A DNA stretch of 64,000 bases from Rathayibacter sp. VKM Ac-2804 (GCF_009866655.1 NZ_CP047420.1:3224001-3288000); one strand, 5' to 3'; shown: positions 43,781 through 52,629, counted from the first letter of the stretch. Program-made: numbers and translations. Notes: generated by a model not told the origin, from the sequence alone.

Positions 43781-45997
43781 TCAGGACCCCGCGCGGGTCC
43801 AGGTCCAGCTGCCGGCGGGCGCGTCGACGCTCACGTCGCCGCCCGAGCGGGTCACCGTGAACACCGTCTCCGCACCGGAGTCGTGCGCCGGCACCCGGAC
43901 GACCGTCTCGCCGTCAGCCCCCGGGAACACCCGCAGCTCGAGACCGTCGACGTAGTCGTACTCGGCGACGTCGCTGCGCGCGCCGACAGGGATGACCGCG
44001 CCCTCGCGGACGTAGAGCGGCAGCGAGTCGAAGCCGTGCACCTCGCGGCGCCACTCCCCCGCCGAGTCGGTGCTCTCGCCCGTCCACCAGTTCGTCCAGC
44101 GGCCGCGCGGCAGGTAGAACTCGACCGAGCCGTCGGGGGTGAACACCGGCGCGACCAGCAGGTCGTGGCCGAGCATGTACTGCGTGTCGAGGTGCGCCGC
44201 GCTGCGGTCGTCCTCGAACTCGAGCGTCATCGGCCGCATCACCGGGGTGCCGGTGCGCGCCGCCTCCGCCCCCGCCGCGTAGAGGTACGGCATCAGAGAG
44301 AGCTTCAGCCGGGTGAACAGCCGCGTGACGTCGACCGCCTCCTCGTCGAACGCCCACGGCACCCGCACCGACGACGAGCCGTGCAGCCGCGAGTGCGAGG
44401 AGAGCAGACCGAAGGCGAGCCAGCGCTTGAAGACGCCCGGGTCGGGCGTGCCCTCGAAGCCGCCGATGTCGTGCGCCCAGAAGCCGAAGCCGCCGAGCGC
44501 GAGCGAGAGCCCGCCGCGCAGGGTCTCGGCCATCGAGACGTAGGAGGAGGTGTTGTCGCCGCCCCAGTGCACCGGCAGCGCCTGCCCGCCGACGGTGGCG
44601 CTGCGGGCGAAGAGCGCCGCGCGGCCCGCGCCGAGCTCCTCCTCGAGCACCTCGAACACCGCCCGGTTGTAGAGCTGCGTGTACCAGTTGTGCATGCCCT
44701 CGGGGTCGGAGCCGTCGAACCACGCGACGCCCTCGGAGGGGATGCGCTCGCCGAAGTCGGTCTTGAAGGAGTCGACGCCCTGGCGGACGAGGACCCGCAG
44801 CTTGTCCTGGAACCAGCGGGTCGCCTCCGGGTTGGTGAAGTCGATCAGCGCCATGCCGGCGACCCACAGGTCCCACTGCCAGACGTCGCCCGCGGTGGTG
44901 CGCAGCAGGTAGCCCTTCTCGCGGCCCTCCTCGAACAGCGCCGAGGCCTGCGCGATGTAGGGGTTGATCCAGACGCAGGTGTGCAGGCCGCGCTCGTGCA
45001 GGCGGGCGAGGATCCCCTCCGGGTCCGGGAAGGTGCGCGGGTCCCACTCGAGGTCGGTCCACTGGAACTCGCGCATCCAGAAGCAGTCGAAGTGGAAGGC
45101 CGACAGCGGCAGCTCGCGCTCGGCGAAGCCGTCGATGAAGGAGTTCACCGTCTCCTCGTCGTAGCTGGTGGTGAAGCTCGTGGTGAGCCAGAGGCCGTAG
45201 CTCCAGGCGGGGACGATCGCGGGGCGGCCGGCCAGCCCGGTGTAGCGCCGGAGCACGTCCTTCTTGGTCGGGCCCTGGATCACCAGGTACTCCAGCGCCT
45301 CGCCGCCGACGGAGAACTGCACGCGCTCGACGGTCTCCGAGCCGATCTCGAAGGAGACCAGGCCGGGGTCGTTGACGAGGACGCCGTAGCCGTGGCTGGA
45401 GAGGTAGAAGGGGACGTTCTTGTAGGCCTGCTCGGAGGAGGTGCCGCCGTCGGCGTTCCAGACGTCGACGGTCTGGCCGTTCTTGACGAACGGGCCGAAG
45501 CGCTCGCCGAGGCCGTAGACGAGCTCGCCGACGCCGAGGTCGAGCTGCTCGTGCAGGTAGGCCTTCCCGTCGGGGCCGGTGAGGTAGCCCTCGGCCTTGT
45601 GCCCGGAGCCGGTGAGGCGGGTGCCGGTCGCGGTGTCCCAGAACTCGAGCGACCAGGGCGCGCCCTGCGCGACGCGGACCTCGAGGTCGCCGGTGCGCAG
45701 CACGCCGCCGGTCTCGGTGAGGCTCGCCTCGCCCACCGCGTCGTCGACCAGGTCGAAGCCGCGGCGGGTCGCGGTGCCGCGCCAGTGCTCGATCCGGACC
45801 TTCGCGACGCCCTCGGCCGGGGAGGACACGGTGACGGTGAGCGTCGGGCGGTTCAGCACGTCGCCGCGGCCCTGGATCACCTTGGTCGGCGCGATCACCT
45901 CGAGGGAGGTGCCGTGGGAGCGGATGTCGTACGCCTCCTGCGCGAAGAGGGGCGTGAATCCGGCCCTCGTCTGCCAGAACCCGTCGGTGAACTTCAT
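43781..45997 (-). CDS. yicI: Alpha-xylosidase (GH31, YicI type)
   Basis: Releases alpha-linked xylose from xyloglucan-type oligosaccharides such as isoprimeverose. 738 residues from ATG 45997; an upstream in-frame extension is noise. The catalytic nucleophile is D414 in SFKTDFGERIP and the acid/base is D481 in HWGGDNTSS, at nearly the same positions as in E. coli YicI. FHFDCFWMREFQWTDLEWDP and FGFWAHDIGGFEGTPDP complete the GH31 core. No signal peptide, so it works on imported oligosaccharides. A LacI-type operator 44 bp upstream and the two upstream permeases make it part of a xyloside uptake unit. Confidence 0.93.
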   Translation of the reverse strand: MKFTDGFWQTRAGFTPLFAQEAYDIRSHGTSLEVIAPTKVIQGRGDVLNRPTLTVTVSSPAEGVAKVRIEHWRGTATRRGFDLVDDAVGEASLTETGGVLRTGDLEVRVAQGAPWSLEFWDTATGTRLTGSGHKAEGYLTGPDGKAYLHEQLDLGVGELVYGLGERFGPFVKNGQTVDVWNADGGTSSEQAYKNVPFYLSSHGYGVLVNDPGLVSFEIGSETVERVQFSVGGEALEYLVIQGPTKKDVLRRYTGLAGRPAIVPAWSYGLWLTTSFTTSYDEETVNSFIDGFAERELPLSAFHFDCFWMREFQWTDLEWDPRTFPDPEGILARLHERGLHTCVWINPYIAQASALFEEGREKGYLLRTTAGDVWQWDLWVAGMALIDFTNPEATRWFQDKLRVLVRQGVDSFKTDFGERIPSEGVAWFDGSDPEGMHNWYTQLYNRAVFEVLEEELGAGRAALFARSATVGGQALPVHWGGDNTSSYVSMAETLRGGLSLALGGFGFWAHDIGGFEGTPDPGVFKRWLAFGLLSSHSRLHGSSSVRVPWAFDEEAVDVTRLFTRLKLSLMPYLYAAGAEAARTGTPVMRPMTLEFEDDRSAAHLDTQYMLGHDLLVAPVFTPDGSVEFYLPRGRWTNWWTGESTDSAGEWRREVHGFDSLPLYVREGAVIPVGARSDVAEYDYVDGLELRVFPGADGETVVRVPAHDSGAETVFTVTRSGGDVSVDAPAGSWTWTRAGS

Positions 45998-46040
45998 GGG
46001 GTGGTGCCTTTCTGATGGGAGGCCGATGCCGGGAGCGAGG

Positions 46041-46054
46041 TCGAAGCGCTTCGA
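46041..46054. promoter_or_regulatory. LacI-type operator before alpha-xylosidase
   Basis: TCGAAGCGCTTCGA is a perfect 14-bp palindrome 44-57 bp upstream of the alpha-xylosidase start. The same core recurs at 49783, 50933 and 50977. It implies an internal promoter in the 131-bp gap after the permease genes. Confidence 0.7.
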
Positions 46055-46128
46055 TTCCCTACCGGGCGCGCCGGGGGGATCAGCGGCGCGGGCCCCGGTG
46101 GAAGGACCCGCGCCGCGGTGAGAAGGGG

Positions 46129-47049
46129 CTACTTGACCGCGCCGGCGGTGATGCCGCGGGTCAGGGTGCGCTGGAAGATCAGGAAGAAGATCAGCGTCGG
46201 CAGCAGACCCAGCAGGGCGCTCGCGCTGGTCGTCGTGACGTCCATGATCTTGTCGCCCTGGAGGCTGGAGATCGCGATCGGGACGGTCTGCGTCGCGTCG
46301 CTCACCAGGAAGACCAGCGGGATGAGGAACTCGTTCCAGGTCCAGATGAAGAAGAAGATCATCAGCACCGAGAGCGTCGGCCGCGAGATCGGCACGATCA
46401 CCCGGGTGAGCACCTGCCACTTCGAAGCGCCGTCGAGCGCCGCGGCCTCGAGGATCTCCTTCGGGAAGGTGCCGTAGACGCTGGAGAGCAGATAGGTGCC
46501 GAACGCCGACTGGATCACGGTGAAGATGATGATCACCGAGAGCTGGCTGTCGTAGATCCCGACCGCCTTGAACATGTAGTACAGCGGGTAGAGCAGGGCC
46601 TCCTGCGGCAGCATGTTCGCCAGCAGGAACAGGATGATGATCCAGCTGCGGCCCTTCACCCGGCCGATGCCGATCGCATAGGCGTTGAGCACCGAGAGGG
46701 CGACCGCGAGGATCGCGACCGAGCCGGAGATCAGGATCGAGTTGCCGAGCTTCTCCGGGAAGTTCACCCGCTCCCAGAAGGTCGAGAGGCCGTCGAAGGA
46801 GAGACCGGTCGGGAAGGCGAGCGGACCGCCGACCGAGTACTCGGCCGGGGTCTTGAACGAGTTGAGCAGGATCAGCAGCACCGGGCTGATGATGACGAGC
46901 CCGATCACGACGGCCACGACCAGGATCGCCCAGTCGCCGAGGGTGCGCTTGGTCGCGCCCTTCGAGGCCTTGGGCGCCTTCTTCGGGGTGGTCAGATCGG
47001 TGTCGTCCGTGCCGGCCTGGGTGAACGGCAGGGCTTCGATGGCCGACAT
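46129..47049 (-). CDS. Carbohydrate ABC permease (MalG/LacG type)
   Basis: 306 residues with six membrane segments. The permease loop EAAALDGASKWQVLTRVIVPISRP (EAA motif) contacts the ATPase. The cytoplasmic N-terminus is Lys/Ala-rich. ATG 47049 overlaps the stop of the first permease in TGATG, so the two are translationally coupled. Second membrane subunit of the importer served by the binding protein at 48304-49680; oligosaccharides with alpha-xylose are the inferred cargo. Confidence 0.92.
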   Translation of the reverse strand: MSAIEALPFTQAGTDDTDLTTPKKAPKASKGATKRTLGDWAILVVAVVIGLVIISPVLLILLNSFKTPAEYSVGGPLAFPTGLSFDGLSTFWERVNFPEKLGNSILISGSVAILAVALSVLNAYAIGIGRVKGRSWIIILFLLANMLPQEALLYPLYYMFKAVGIYDSQLSVIIIFTVIQSAFGTYLLSSVYGTFPKEILEAAALDGASKWQVLTRVIVPISRPTLSVLMIFFFIWTWNEFLIPLVFLVSDATQTVPIAISSLQGDKIMDVTTTSASALLGLLPTLIFFLIFQRTLTRGITAGAVK

Positions 47050-48014
47050 CAGCGGGCTCCTTCGCTGCGCTCGACGCGCTCCTGGGCGCGGATGAAGAGG
47101 ACGGCCAGGATCACGATGACGATCGTCAGCGCGGTCGCGATGGTGGCGCCGTAGCCCACCTGCTGCTTCTGGAAGAACTCGGTGTAGGAGTAGTAGCTCG
47201 GCACGATGGTCGAGTCGCCCGGGCCGCCGCGGGTCAGCGCGTAGATCGGGCCGAAGACCTTCAGCGCGGCGATGGTGCAGGTGAGGGTGACCACGAAGAC
47301 CTCGGGGCGGATGATCGAGATCGTGATCCAGCGGAAGCGCTGGAACCAGTTCGCGCCGTCGAGCTCGGCGGCCTCGTAGAGCTCGGGGTCCACGCGCTGC
47401 AGCGCGGCCATGAAGATGACGACCGGGTAGCCGAGCTGGACCCAGATCATCACGACCATGATCGAGAGCATCGCGGTGTCGGGCTTGCCGAGCCAGTCGT
47501 GCGCGAGCGAGCCGAGGCCGACCGCCTCGAGGATCGAGTTGAGCGCGCCGTTGTCCGGGCGGAGGATCCAGCCGATCACGATGGCGGCGATGACCGTCGG
47601 CAGGATCTGCGGGAGGTAGTAGGTCGCGCGGAGGAAGGAGGCGATCCGGCCGCCGAACTTCTTGCCGACCAGGTCGAAGAGGATCGCGGCGAGGAGGAGG
47701 CCGAGGATCGTCGGGACGATCACCATCGCGATGATCATGTAGACGGAGTTCAGGAACGACGTCCAGAACTGGTCGTCGCCCATCAGCTCGATCCAGTTGT
47801 CGAGGCCGATGAAGATCGGCGGCTTGATGCCGCGCCACGAGGTGAAGCTGATGTAGACGTTCCAGATCAGCGGAATCAGCACGATGAACACGAAGAGCAC
47901 GAAGCCCGGGATCAGGTAGAGCCAGTATCCGCCGGAGCGCTTCTCGCGGGGCGGCTTCTCCGCCGTGGGAGGCGGCGGGGCGCTCTCCGCGCGACGCGGA
48001 ACGGTCGTCGTCAT
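47049..48014 (-). CDS. Carbohydrate ABC permease (MalF/LacF type)
   Basis: 321 residues from ATG 48014 preceded by AGGAG. Six membrane segments after a Pro-rich cytoplasmic tail; EAAELDGANWFQRFRWITISIIRP is the EAA loop. Partner of the permease overlapping at 47049. The gap of 289 bp to the binding-protein gene holds a family B palindrome and a family A repeat, so permeases may be expressed at lower level than the binding protein. No ATPase gene is in the unit; a shared MsiK/MsmX-type ATPase elsewhere is expected. Confidence 0.92.
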   Translation of the reverse strand: MTTTVPRRAESAPPPPTAEKPPREKRSGGYWLYLIPGFVLFVFIVLIPLIWNVYISFTSWRGIKPPIFIGLDNWIELMGDDQFWTSFLNSVYMIIAMVIVPTILGLLLAAILFDLVGKKFGGRIASFLRATYYLPQILPTVIAAIVIGWILRPDNGALNSILEAVGLGSLAHDWLGKPDTAMLSIMVVMIWVQLGYPVVIFMAALQRVDPELYEAAELDGANWFQRFRWITISIIRPEVFVVTLTCTIAALKVFGPIYALTRGGPGDSTIVPSYYSYTEFFQKQQVGYGATIATALTIVIVILAVLFIRAQERVERSEGAR

Positions 48015-48049
48015 GGGTACTCCTAGAACGTGGGGGCTGTATGAGGGGG

Positions 48050-48112
48050 CCGCGAGATGCCACTTGTGCACGGCTTTCACGGCGTGTCGCGTGCACAAGT
48101 GGCATCTCGCGG
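48050..48112. repeat. 63-bp palindrome, family B copy 2
   Basis: Perfect 22-bp arms (48050-48071 and 48091-48112) and a 19-nt loop GGCTTTCACGGCGTGTCGC. Against copy 1, two adjacent base pairs in the inner stem changed on both sides (AG/CT to CA/TG), keeping the pairing. It lies between the binding-protein stop and the first permease. Confidence 0.95.
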
Positions 48113-48130
48113 AAGGGGGGCGGGCCCTCT

Positions 48131-48170
48131 TTGCTGGTCGAGTAGCCCCGGAGGGGCGTATCGAGACCCG
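48131..48170. repeat. Intergenic hairpin repeat family A, single copy
   Basis: TTGCTGGTCGAGTAGCCCC ... GGGGCGTATCGAGACCC, next to family B copy 2, downstream of the binding-protein stop. Confidence 0.8.
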
Positions 48171-48303
48171 CCCCGTCAGTGGCGGAGGTTCGGAGGCGGC
48201 TGATGCGACCCCATTGAGGGGTCGCCGTCGCGTCGTCGAGGCTGCCGCGGCTATTCCGCGCCTGTGGGCGCGGGGCTGGCCGCCTTGAAGTGACGCTGTC
48301 GCG

Positions 48304-49680
48304 TCACTTGATGTCGGCGACGCCGTCGTCGTACTTGGACTGGAGCTCGGTGAGCATGCCGCTGGGGTCGGTCGAGCCGTTGATGAGCTCCTGCGAGGCG
48401 GCGACGAGGTCGTCGTAGAAGGTGGCGGTGGGCCAGTCGGGGTAGAAGGAGAGCTGGTCCTCGTCGACGACCGTCTTCCACTGCGACAGCAGCGCCTTGC
48501 TCTTCTCATCCGTGATGGCGGTCTCGTCGACGACCAGCGGGATGCCGCCGTTGTTGCCGATGAGGTTCTGGATCTCGGGGCGCATCGTGATGTCGATCCA
48601 CTTGAAGGCGAGGTCCTTGTTCTTCGCCGTCTCGGGGATGACCCAGTGGTTGCCCGCGGAGCCCATCGTGAACTCGGCGCCCGGGAAGAGGAACGTGTCC
48701 CACTCGAAGCCGGTGATCTCGGTCTTGAAGCGGCCGAACCACCACGAGCCCGAGAAGAAGATCGGGTACTCGCCGGAGATGAACGCGGTGCCCGCGTCCT
48801 CGGCCTTGAGCCCGGAGGCGTCGGCCGAGAAGTAGCCCTTGTCGACGTAGGTCTGCAGCTGATCGGCCGCGTAGCTCCAGGCCGCGTCCTCGAAGTCGAC
48901 CTCGCCGGTGTAGGTCTGGTAATCGGTGATCCACTGGCGGTCGGCCTTCAGCAGCGCGAGCTGGTAGAAGAGCTGCTGCAGCGGGTACTCCGCGCCGGCC
49001 TCGGCGAGCGGGGTGATCCCCTTGGCGACGAAGGCGTCGAGCACGGCGGTAAACTCGTCGTAGGTGGTCGGGACCTCGAGGCCGTTGGCCGCGAAGACGT
49101 CCTTGTTGTAGTAGACGAAGGTGAACTCGCCGTAGTTGGGGATGCCGTACCAGGAGCCGGAGCCCATGATGCCCTGCTCGTCGTACTTCGCGGTGGTCTG
49201 CAGCGCACCCGGGATCAGCTTGTCCCAGCCGTAGAACTCGACGGCCTCGTCGAGGTTGGTGAGCAGGCCCTGGCTCGAGAGCAGACCGCTGGTCGCGTTG
49301 CCCTTGTTGTACTCGACGACGTCGGGCGCGGAGTTGGAGTTGAAGATCTGGCTGGCACCGGTGCGCAGCTGCTCGAAGGCCTTGAACTCGTAGGCGATCT
49401 CGGCGCCGGTCTCCTTGGTGAAGATGTCGCGGGCGGCGAGCCAGGCGATGCCGCGGTCGCTGTCGGGGGTCTCGAAGTCCCACATGGTCAGGGTGCGGCC
49501 GGCACCGTCGACGTCGGTGGCGAGGGCGTCGGAGCCGGCGTCGGAGCCGCCCCCGGAGCAGGCGGCGAGCGCGAACATCGCGCCGATGCCGACACCGCCG
49601 GCGATCAGGCCGCGGCGGCTCAGCGAGCCGACGGTGGCGGCGGAGGGGCGGTGGAAGGCGGTGCGGGGACGAAGCGACAT
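48304..49680 (-). CDS. Sugar-binding lipoprotein of an ABC importer
   Basis: 458 residues, extracellular solute-binding protein family 1. The signal has a twin-arginine motif SRRGLIAG (21-28) and a lipobox LAAC with C41 as the lipidated cysteine, followed by a Gly/Ser spacer. Body motifs include TLTMWDFETPDSDRGIAW, PDVVEYNKGN, YGIPNYGEFTFVYYNKD and a late FSGSWWFGRF. Captures the sugar for the two downstream permeases. A LacI-type operator lies 103-116 bp upstream. Confidence 0.92.
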   Translation of the reverse strand: MSLRPRTAFHRPSAATVGSLSRRGLIAGGVGIGAMFALAACSGGGSDAGSDALATDVDGAGRTLTMWDFETPDSDRGIAWLAARDIFTKETGAEIAYEFKAFEQLRTGASQIFNSNSAPDVVEYNKGNATSGLLSSQGLLTNLDEAVEFYGWDKLIPGALQTTAKYDEQGIMGSGSWYGIPNYGEFTFVYYNKDVFAANGLEVPTTYDEFTAVLDAFVAKGITPLAEAGAEYPLQQLFYQLALLKADRQWITDYQTYTGEVDFEDAAWSYAADQLQTYVDKGYFSADASGLKAEDAGTAFISGEYPIFFSGSWWFGRFKTEITGFEWDTFLFPGAEFTMGSAGNHWVIPETAKNKDLAFKWIDITMRPEIQNLIGNNGGIPLVVDETAITDEKSKALLSQWKTVVDEDQLSFYPDWPTATFYDDLVAASQELINGSTDPSGMLTELQSKYDDGVADIK

Positions 49681-49782
49681 AGCGGGAGTTCTCCTTCAAA
49701 CGGTGCCGCGGGGCTGTGGACGAGGGGCTGTGAGTGGTCGGTCGTGCGAGTCGAAGAGCGCTCTCTGGGCACGTGACGGGTG

Positions 49783-49796
49783 TCGAAGCGTTTCGA
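49783..49796. promoter_or_regulatory. LacI-type operator before the sugar-binding protein
   Basis: TCGAAGCGTTTCGA, extended to GTCGAAGCGTTTCGAC, lies between the LacI gene and the binding-protein gene. One G-T asymmetry separates it from the perfect palindrome at 46041. Confidence 0.7.
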
Positions 49797-49838
49797 CGAT
49801 CGGCGCGGAGAGGCGGAGGCGAAGAGGACGGGGACAGG

Positions 49839-50867
49839 TCAGGGAGCGGTCGGCGCCGGAGCGCCGGCCGGGGCGAGCGCGACGGAGCCGCGGTCGACGT
49901 AGTGGGGCGGGAGGAGGTCGACGCCGGTGCTGCGACCGGAGTCGATCTGCTGGAGGGTCCGGGCGACGGCCGCGCGGCACATCGCGTCGAACGGGAGGGG
50001 GATGCTGCTGACCGGCACGGGGAGCGCCGCGCCGTCGTAGCTCGCGCAGGCCGCGAGGACCGACAGGTCGCCGGGGATCGAGAGGCCGCGCTCGACGAGG
50101 CGCTCGATCGCCGCCTCCGCCACCGGCTCGTTGCAGTGCAGCACGAGGGCGGACACGCCAGCGGCGAGCAGCGCGTCGACCGCCGCCGACGCGCTCGCGC
50201 GGCCGATGTGCGGGCGCTCCACGCTGAGGGCGAGGCCGAGGGCCGCGCACTCCGCCTCGAAGGCGTCGTCGAAGCGGCGGACGAAGCCGGCATTGCGGTC
50301 GGTGTACGACTGCGGGTGCTCGATCAGGCCGATCGAGCGGTGGCCCTGCTCGGCGAGCAGGCGGACGCTGCGGCGGGCGGCCTCGGCGAAGTCGAGGTCG
50401 ACGCAGGCGAGCTCGTGCGCGTCGGCGGGGACGCCGATGAAGGTCGCCGGGACGGCGGCCGCGCGGATCAGGGCCGCGCGGTCGTCCTCGTCGTCGACGC
50501 CCATCAGCACGACGCCGTCGACGAGGGAGGAGGAGGAGACGCGGGCGATGCCGCTGGAGGCCTCGTCCGTGACGAGGAGGAGGACGTCGTAGTCGGACTC
50601 GCGGGCCCGCTCGAGCACCTCGGTGACGAAGCGCATGTGAGTGGGCAGGTGGAGCTCGCCGCGCATCGGCGCCGACAGGGCGAGGATGTGGGTCCGCGCT
50701 CCGGCGAGCATGCGGGCTCCGGCGTGCGGCCGGTAGCCCAGCTGCCGGACGGCCTCGTCGACCCGCTGGCGGGTGGAGGCGGCGATCGATCGCTTGCCGG
50801 AGAGGGCGTAGGAGACGGTGCTGATCGAGACTCCGGCCACGCGGGCGACGTCGTGGATGCTCGCCAT
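49839..50867 (-). CDS. LacI-family transcriptional regulator of the xyloside importer
   Basis: 342 residues from ATG 50867 after AGGAGG. N-terminal helix-turn-helix [35 protein letters not shown] with hinge helix [11 protein letters not shown], then a periplasmic-binding-protein-like ligand domain. The gene is directly upstream of the transporter unit and has two copies of the shared operator core in its own upstream region, so autoregulation together with control of importer and alpha-xylosidase is the simplest reading. Ligand unknown. Confidence 0.92.
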   Translation of the reverse strand: MASIHDVARVAGVSISTVSYALSGKRSIAASTRQRVDEAVRQLGYRPHAGARMLAGARTHILALSAPMRGELHLPTHMRFVTEVLERARESDYDVLLLVTDEASSGIARVSSSSLVDGVVLMGVDDEDDRAALIRAAAVPATFIGVPADAHELACVDLDFAEAARRSVRLLAEQGHRSIGLIEHPQSYTDRNAGFVRRFDDAFEAECAALGLALSVERPHIGRASASAAVDALLAAGVSALVLHCNEPVAEAAIERLVERGLSIPGDLSVLAACASYDGAALPVPVSSIPLPFDAMCRAAVARTLQQIDSGRSTGVDLLPPHYVDRGSVALAPAGAPAPTAP

Positions 50868-50932
50868 CGTTCCTCCTGCCGGACCTCGTCGTCGGTGCCC
50901 GGCCGCTCCGCCCTGCTCGGGAGAGCAGTGCT

Positions 50933-50990
50933 TCGAAACGCTTCGACCGGGTTGCTGCTGAGCACTGTACGCACAGTCGAAACGCTTCCG
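50933..50990. promoter_or_regulatory. Two LacI-type operators before the LacI gene
   Basis: TCGAAACGCTTCGA at 50933-50946 and TCGAAACGCTTCCG at 50977-50990 (right half imperfect). Centres are 44 bp apart and lie 66-123 bp upstream of the LacI ATG. The second could also face the divergent xylA side. Confidence 0.65.
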
Positions 50991-51021
50991 CAAGGAATTC
51001 GTCGGGCCACGCCACATATCA

Positions 51022-51138
51022 ACGCGAGACGTCGCGTCGATCGATCAGCACAGTGACGCGAGACGTCGCGTCGATGGAGGAGCACAGTGACGCGAGACGT
51101 CGCGTCGATCGAGGAGCACCACCGCGCGACACGTCGCG
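51022..51138. repeat. Phased 34-bp array, three full units plus a diverged fourth site
   Basis: CGCGAGACGTCGCG occurs at 51023, 51057 and 51091, and CGCGACACGTCGCG at 51125: four sites at exactly 34-bp steps. Units 1-3 are nearly identical over all 34 bp (tandem duplication). In unit 4 only the palindrome is retained. The last site ends seven bases before the xylA -35. The pattern suggests binding sites for an unidentified regulator. Confidence 0.8.
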
Positions 51139-51145
51139 ACGACCG

Positions 51146-51184
51146 TTGCGCCGCACGCCCCCGATCGATATGTTGGGCGCAACA
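51146..51184 (+). promoter_or_regulatory. xylA promoter with overlapping XylR-like operator
   Basis: TTGCGC (51146-51151), 17-bp spacer, TATGTT (51169-51174). The inverted repeat TGTTGGGCGCAACA (51171-51184) covers the end of the -10 and the expected start site, and is followed by ACAATT, resembling ROK/XylR operators (TGTT...AACA). The ROK repressor at 42420 is the candidate ligand-responsive binder. Confidence 0.6.
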
Positions 51185-51220
51185 ACAATTCGGCGACGTC
51201 GCCGGAAAGGATTCGGATCA

Positions 51221-52414
51221 ATGTCCCTGACCCCCACCCGCGCCGACAAGTTCTCGTTCGGCCTCTGGACCATCGGCTACAACGGGACGGACCCGTTCGG
51301 CGGCCCGACCCGGAAGCCCCTCGACACCGTGCACGCGGTCGAGAAGCTGAGCGAGCTCGGCGCCTACGGCCTCACCTTCCACGACGACGACCTCTTCGCG
51401 TTCGGCTCGTCGGACGCCGAGCGCCAGACCGAGATCGACCGCCTCAAGGGCGCGCTCGAGTCGACCGGCCTCGTCGTGCCGATGGTGACCACCAACCTCT
51501 TCAGCGCCCCCGTCTTCAAGGACGGCGGCTTCACCTCGAACGACCGCGACGTGCGCCGCTTCGCGCTGCGCAAGGTCCTCCGCAACATCGACCTCGCCGC
51601 CGAGCTCGGCGCGCAGACCTTCGTGATGTGGGGCGGCCGCGAGGGCGCCGAGTACGACTCCGCGAAGGACATCCGCGCGGCCCTCGAGCGCTACCGCGAG
51701 GCCGTCAACCTGCTCGGCGACTACGTCACCGACAAGGGCTACGACATCCGCTTCGCGATCGAGCCCAAGCCCAACGAGCCCCGCGGCGACATCCTGCTGC
51801 CGACGCTCGGCCACGCGATCGCGTTCATCGACTCGCTCGAGCGCCCCGAGCTCGTCGGCGTGAACCCCGAGGTCGGCCACGAGCAGATGGCGGGCCTGAA
51901 CTTCACGGCCGGCATCGCCCAGGCGCTGTACCACGGCAAGCTCTTCCACATCGACCTCAACGGCCAGCGCGGCATCAAGTACGACCAGGACCTCGTCTTC
52001 GGTCACGGCGACCTGCACAACGCGTTCTCGCTCGTCGACCTGCTGGAGAACGGCGGCCCCGGCGGCGTCCCGGCCTACGACGGCCCGCGCCACTTCGACT
52101 ACAAGCCCTCGCGCACCGAGGACGAGACCGGCGTCTGGGACTCGGCCGCGGCCAACATGCGCACCTACCTCCTGCTCAAGGAGCGGGCCGCGGCCTTCCG
52201 CGCCGACCCCGAGGTCCAGGAGGCGCTCGCGGCGTCGAAGGTCGGCGAGCTGTCGACCCCGACGCTGAACGAGGGCGAGTCGTACGACGACCTGCTCGCG
52301 GACACCGCGTCCTACGAGTCGTTCGACACCGACGCGTACCTCGGCGGCAAGGGCTTCGGCTTCGTCCGCCTGCAGCAGCTCGCCACCGAGCACCTGCTCG
52401 GCGCGCGCAGCTGA
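51221..52414 (+). CDS. xylA: Xylose isomerase
   Basis: Converts D-xylose to D-xylulose in the cytoplasm. 397 residues from ATG 51221 after GGAAAGGA; family similarity begins at this Met. Catalytic H54 and D57 lie in [11 protein letters not shown], and the metal/substrate residues E181 and K183 in [10 protein letters not shown], with the same numbering as Streptomyces enzymes (group I, short form). [22 protein letters not shown] gives the second metal site. Divergent from the LacI gene; xylB follows after 215 bp. Confidence 0.97.
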   Translation: MSLTPTRADKFSFGLWTIGYNGTDPFGGPTRKPLDTVHAVEKLSELGAYGLTFHDDDLFAFGSSDAERQTEIDRLKGALESTGLVVPMVTTNLFSAPVFKDGGFTSNDRDVRRFALRKVLRNIDLAAELGAQTFVMWGGREGAEYDSAKDIRAALERYREAVNLLGDYVTDKGYDIRFAIEPKPNEPRGDILLPTLGHAIAFIDSLERPELVGVNPEVGHEQMAGLNFTAGIAQALYHGKLFHIDLNGQRGIKYDQDLVFGHGDLHNAFSLVDLLENGGPGGVPAYDGPRHFDYKPSRTEDETGVWDSAAANMRTYLLLKERAAAFRADPEVQEALAASKVGELSTPTLNEGESYDDLLADTASYESFDTDAYLGGKGFGFVRLQQLATEHLLGARS

Positions 52415-52450
52415 CCCACCCGGGCCGCTCCCCTCGCAGGGCGCCCTGAG

Positions 52451-52603
52451 ACGGACGGGATCCCGTGCCTCGGCACAGGGTCTCGTCCGTTCTCGCATGC
52501 TCGGGCGGAGGCCCAGCCCCTCCCCCGCGGAGGCCGCGCCTCCGTCCCCACCCCGCGCAGGCGACGCCTCCGCACCCCGACTTCAGCGGAGGCCGCGCCT
52601 CCG
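52451..52603. other. Hairpin-rich xylA-xylB spacer
   Basis: An imperfect hairpin ACGGACGGGATCCCGTGCC with its complement spans 52451-52490. The palindrome CGGAGGCCGCGCCTCCG then occurs at 52528-52544 and 52587-52603, with a degenerate version at about 52555-52572. These may attenuate or process the transcript so that xylA mRNA exceeds xylB mRNA. Confidence 0.6.
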
Positions 52604-52629
52604 CGCCGCCACAACGAACGGAGACGGCG

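Noticed and set aside
43914..45062. Second gene inside alpha-xylosidase
   Set aside because: Alternate-frame product is Arg/Pro/Gly-rich and has no family resemblance, while the GH31 frame holds both catalytic residues.
51022..51138. CRISPR array
   Set aside because: The 34-bp units are adjacent head-to-tail copies with no unique spacers, no leader and no cas genes.
25051..51204. Shared palindrome CGGCGACGTCGCCG at 25051 and 51191 as a common regulator site
   Set aside because: Short palindromes of this composition arise often by chance in DNA this GC-rich. The first lies in an intergenic stretch unrelated to xylose genes, and the second does not fall on the 34-bp phase.
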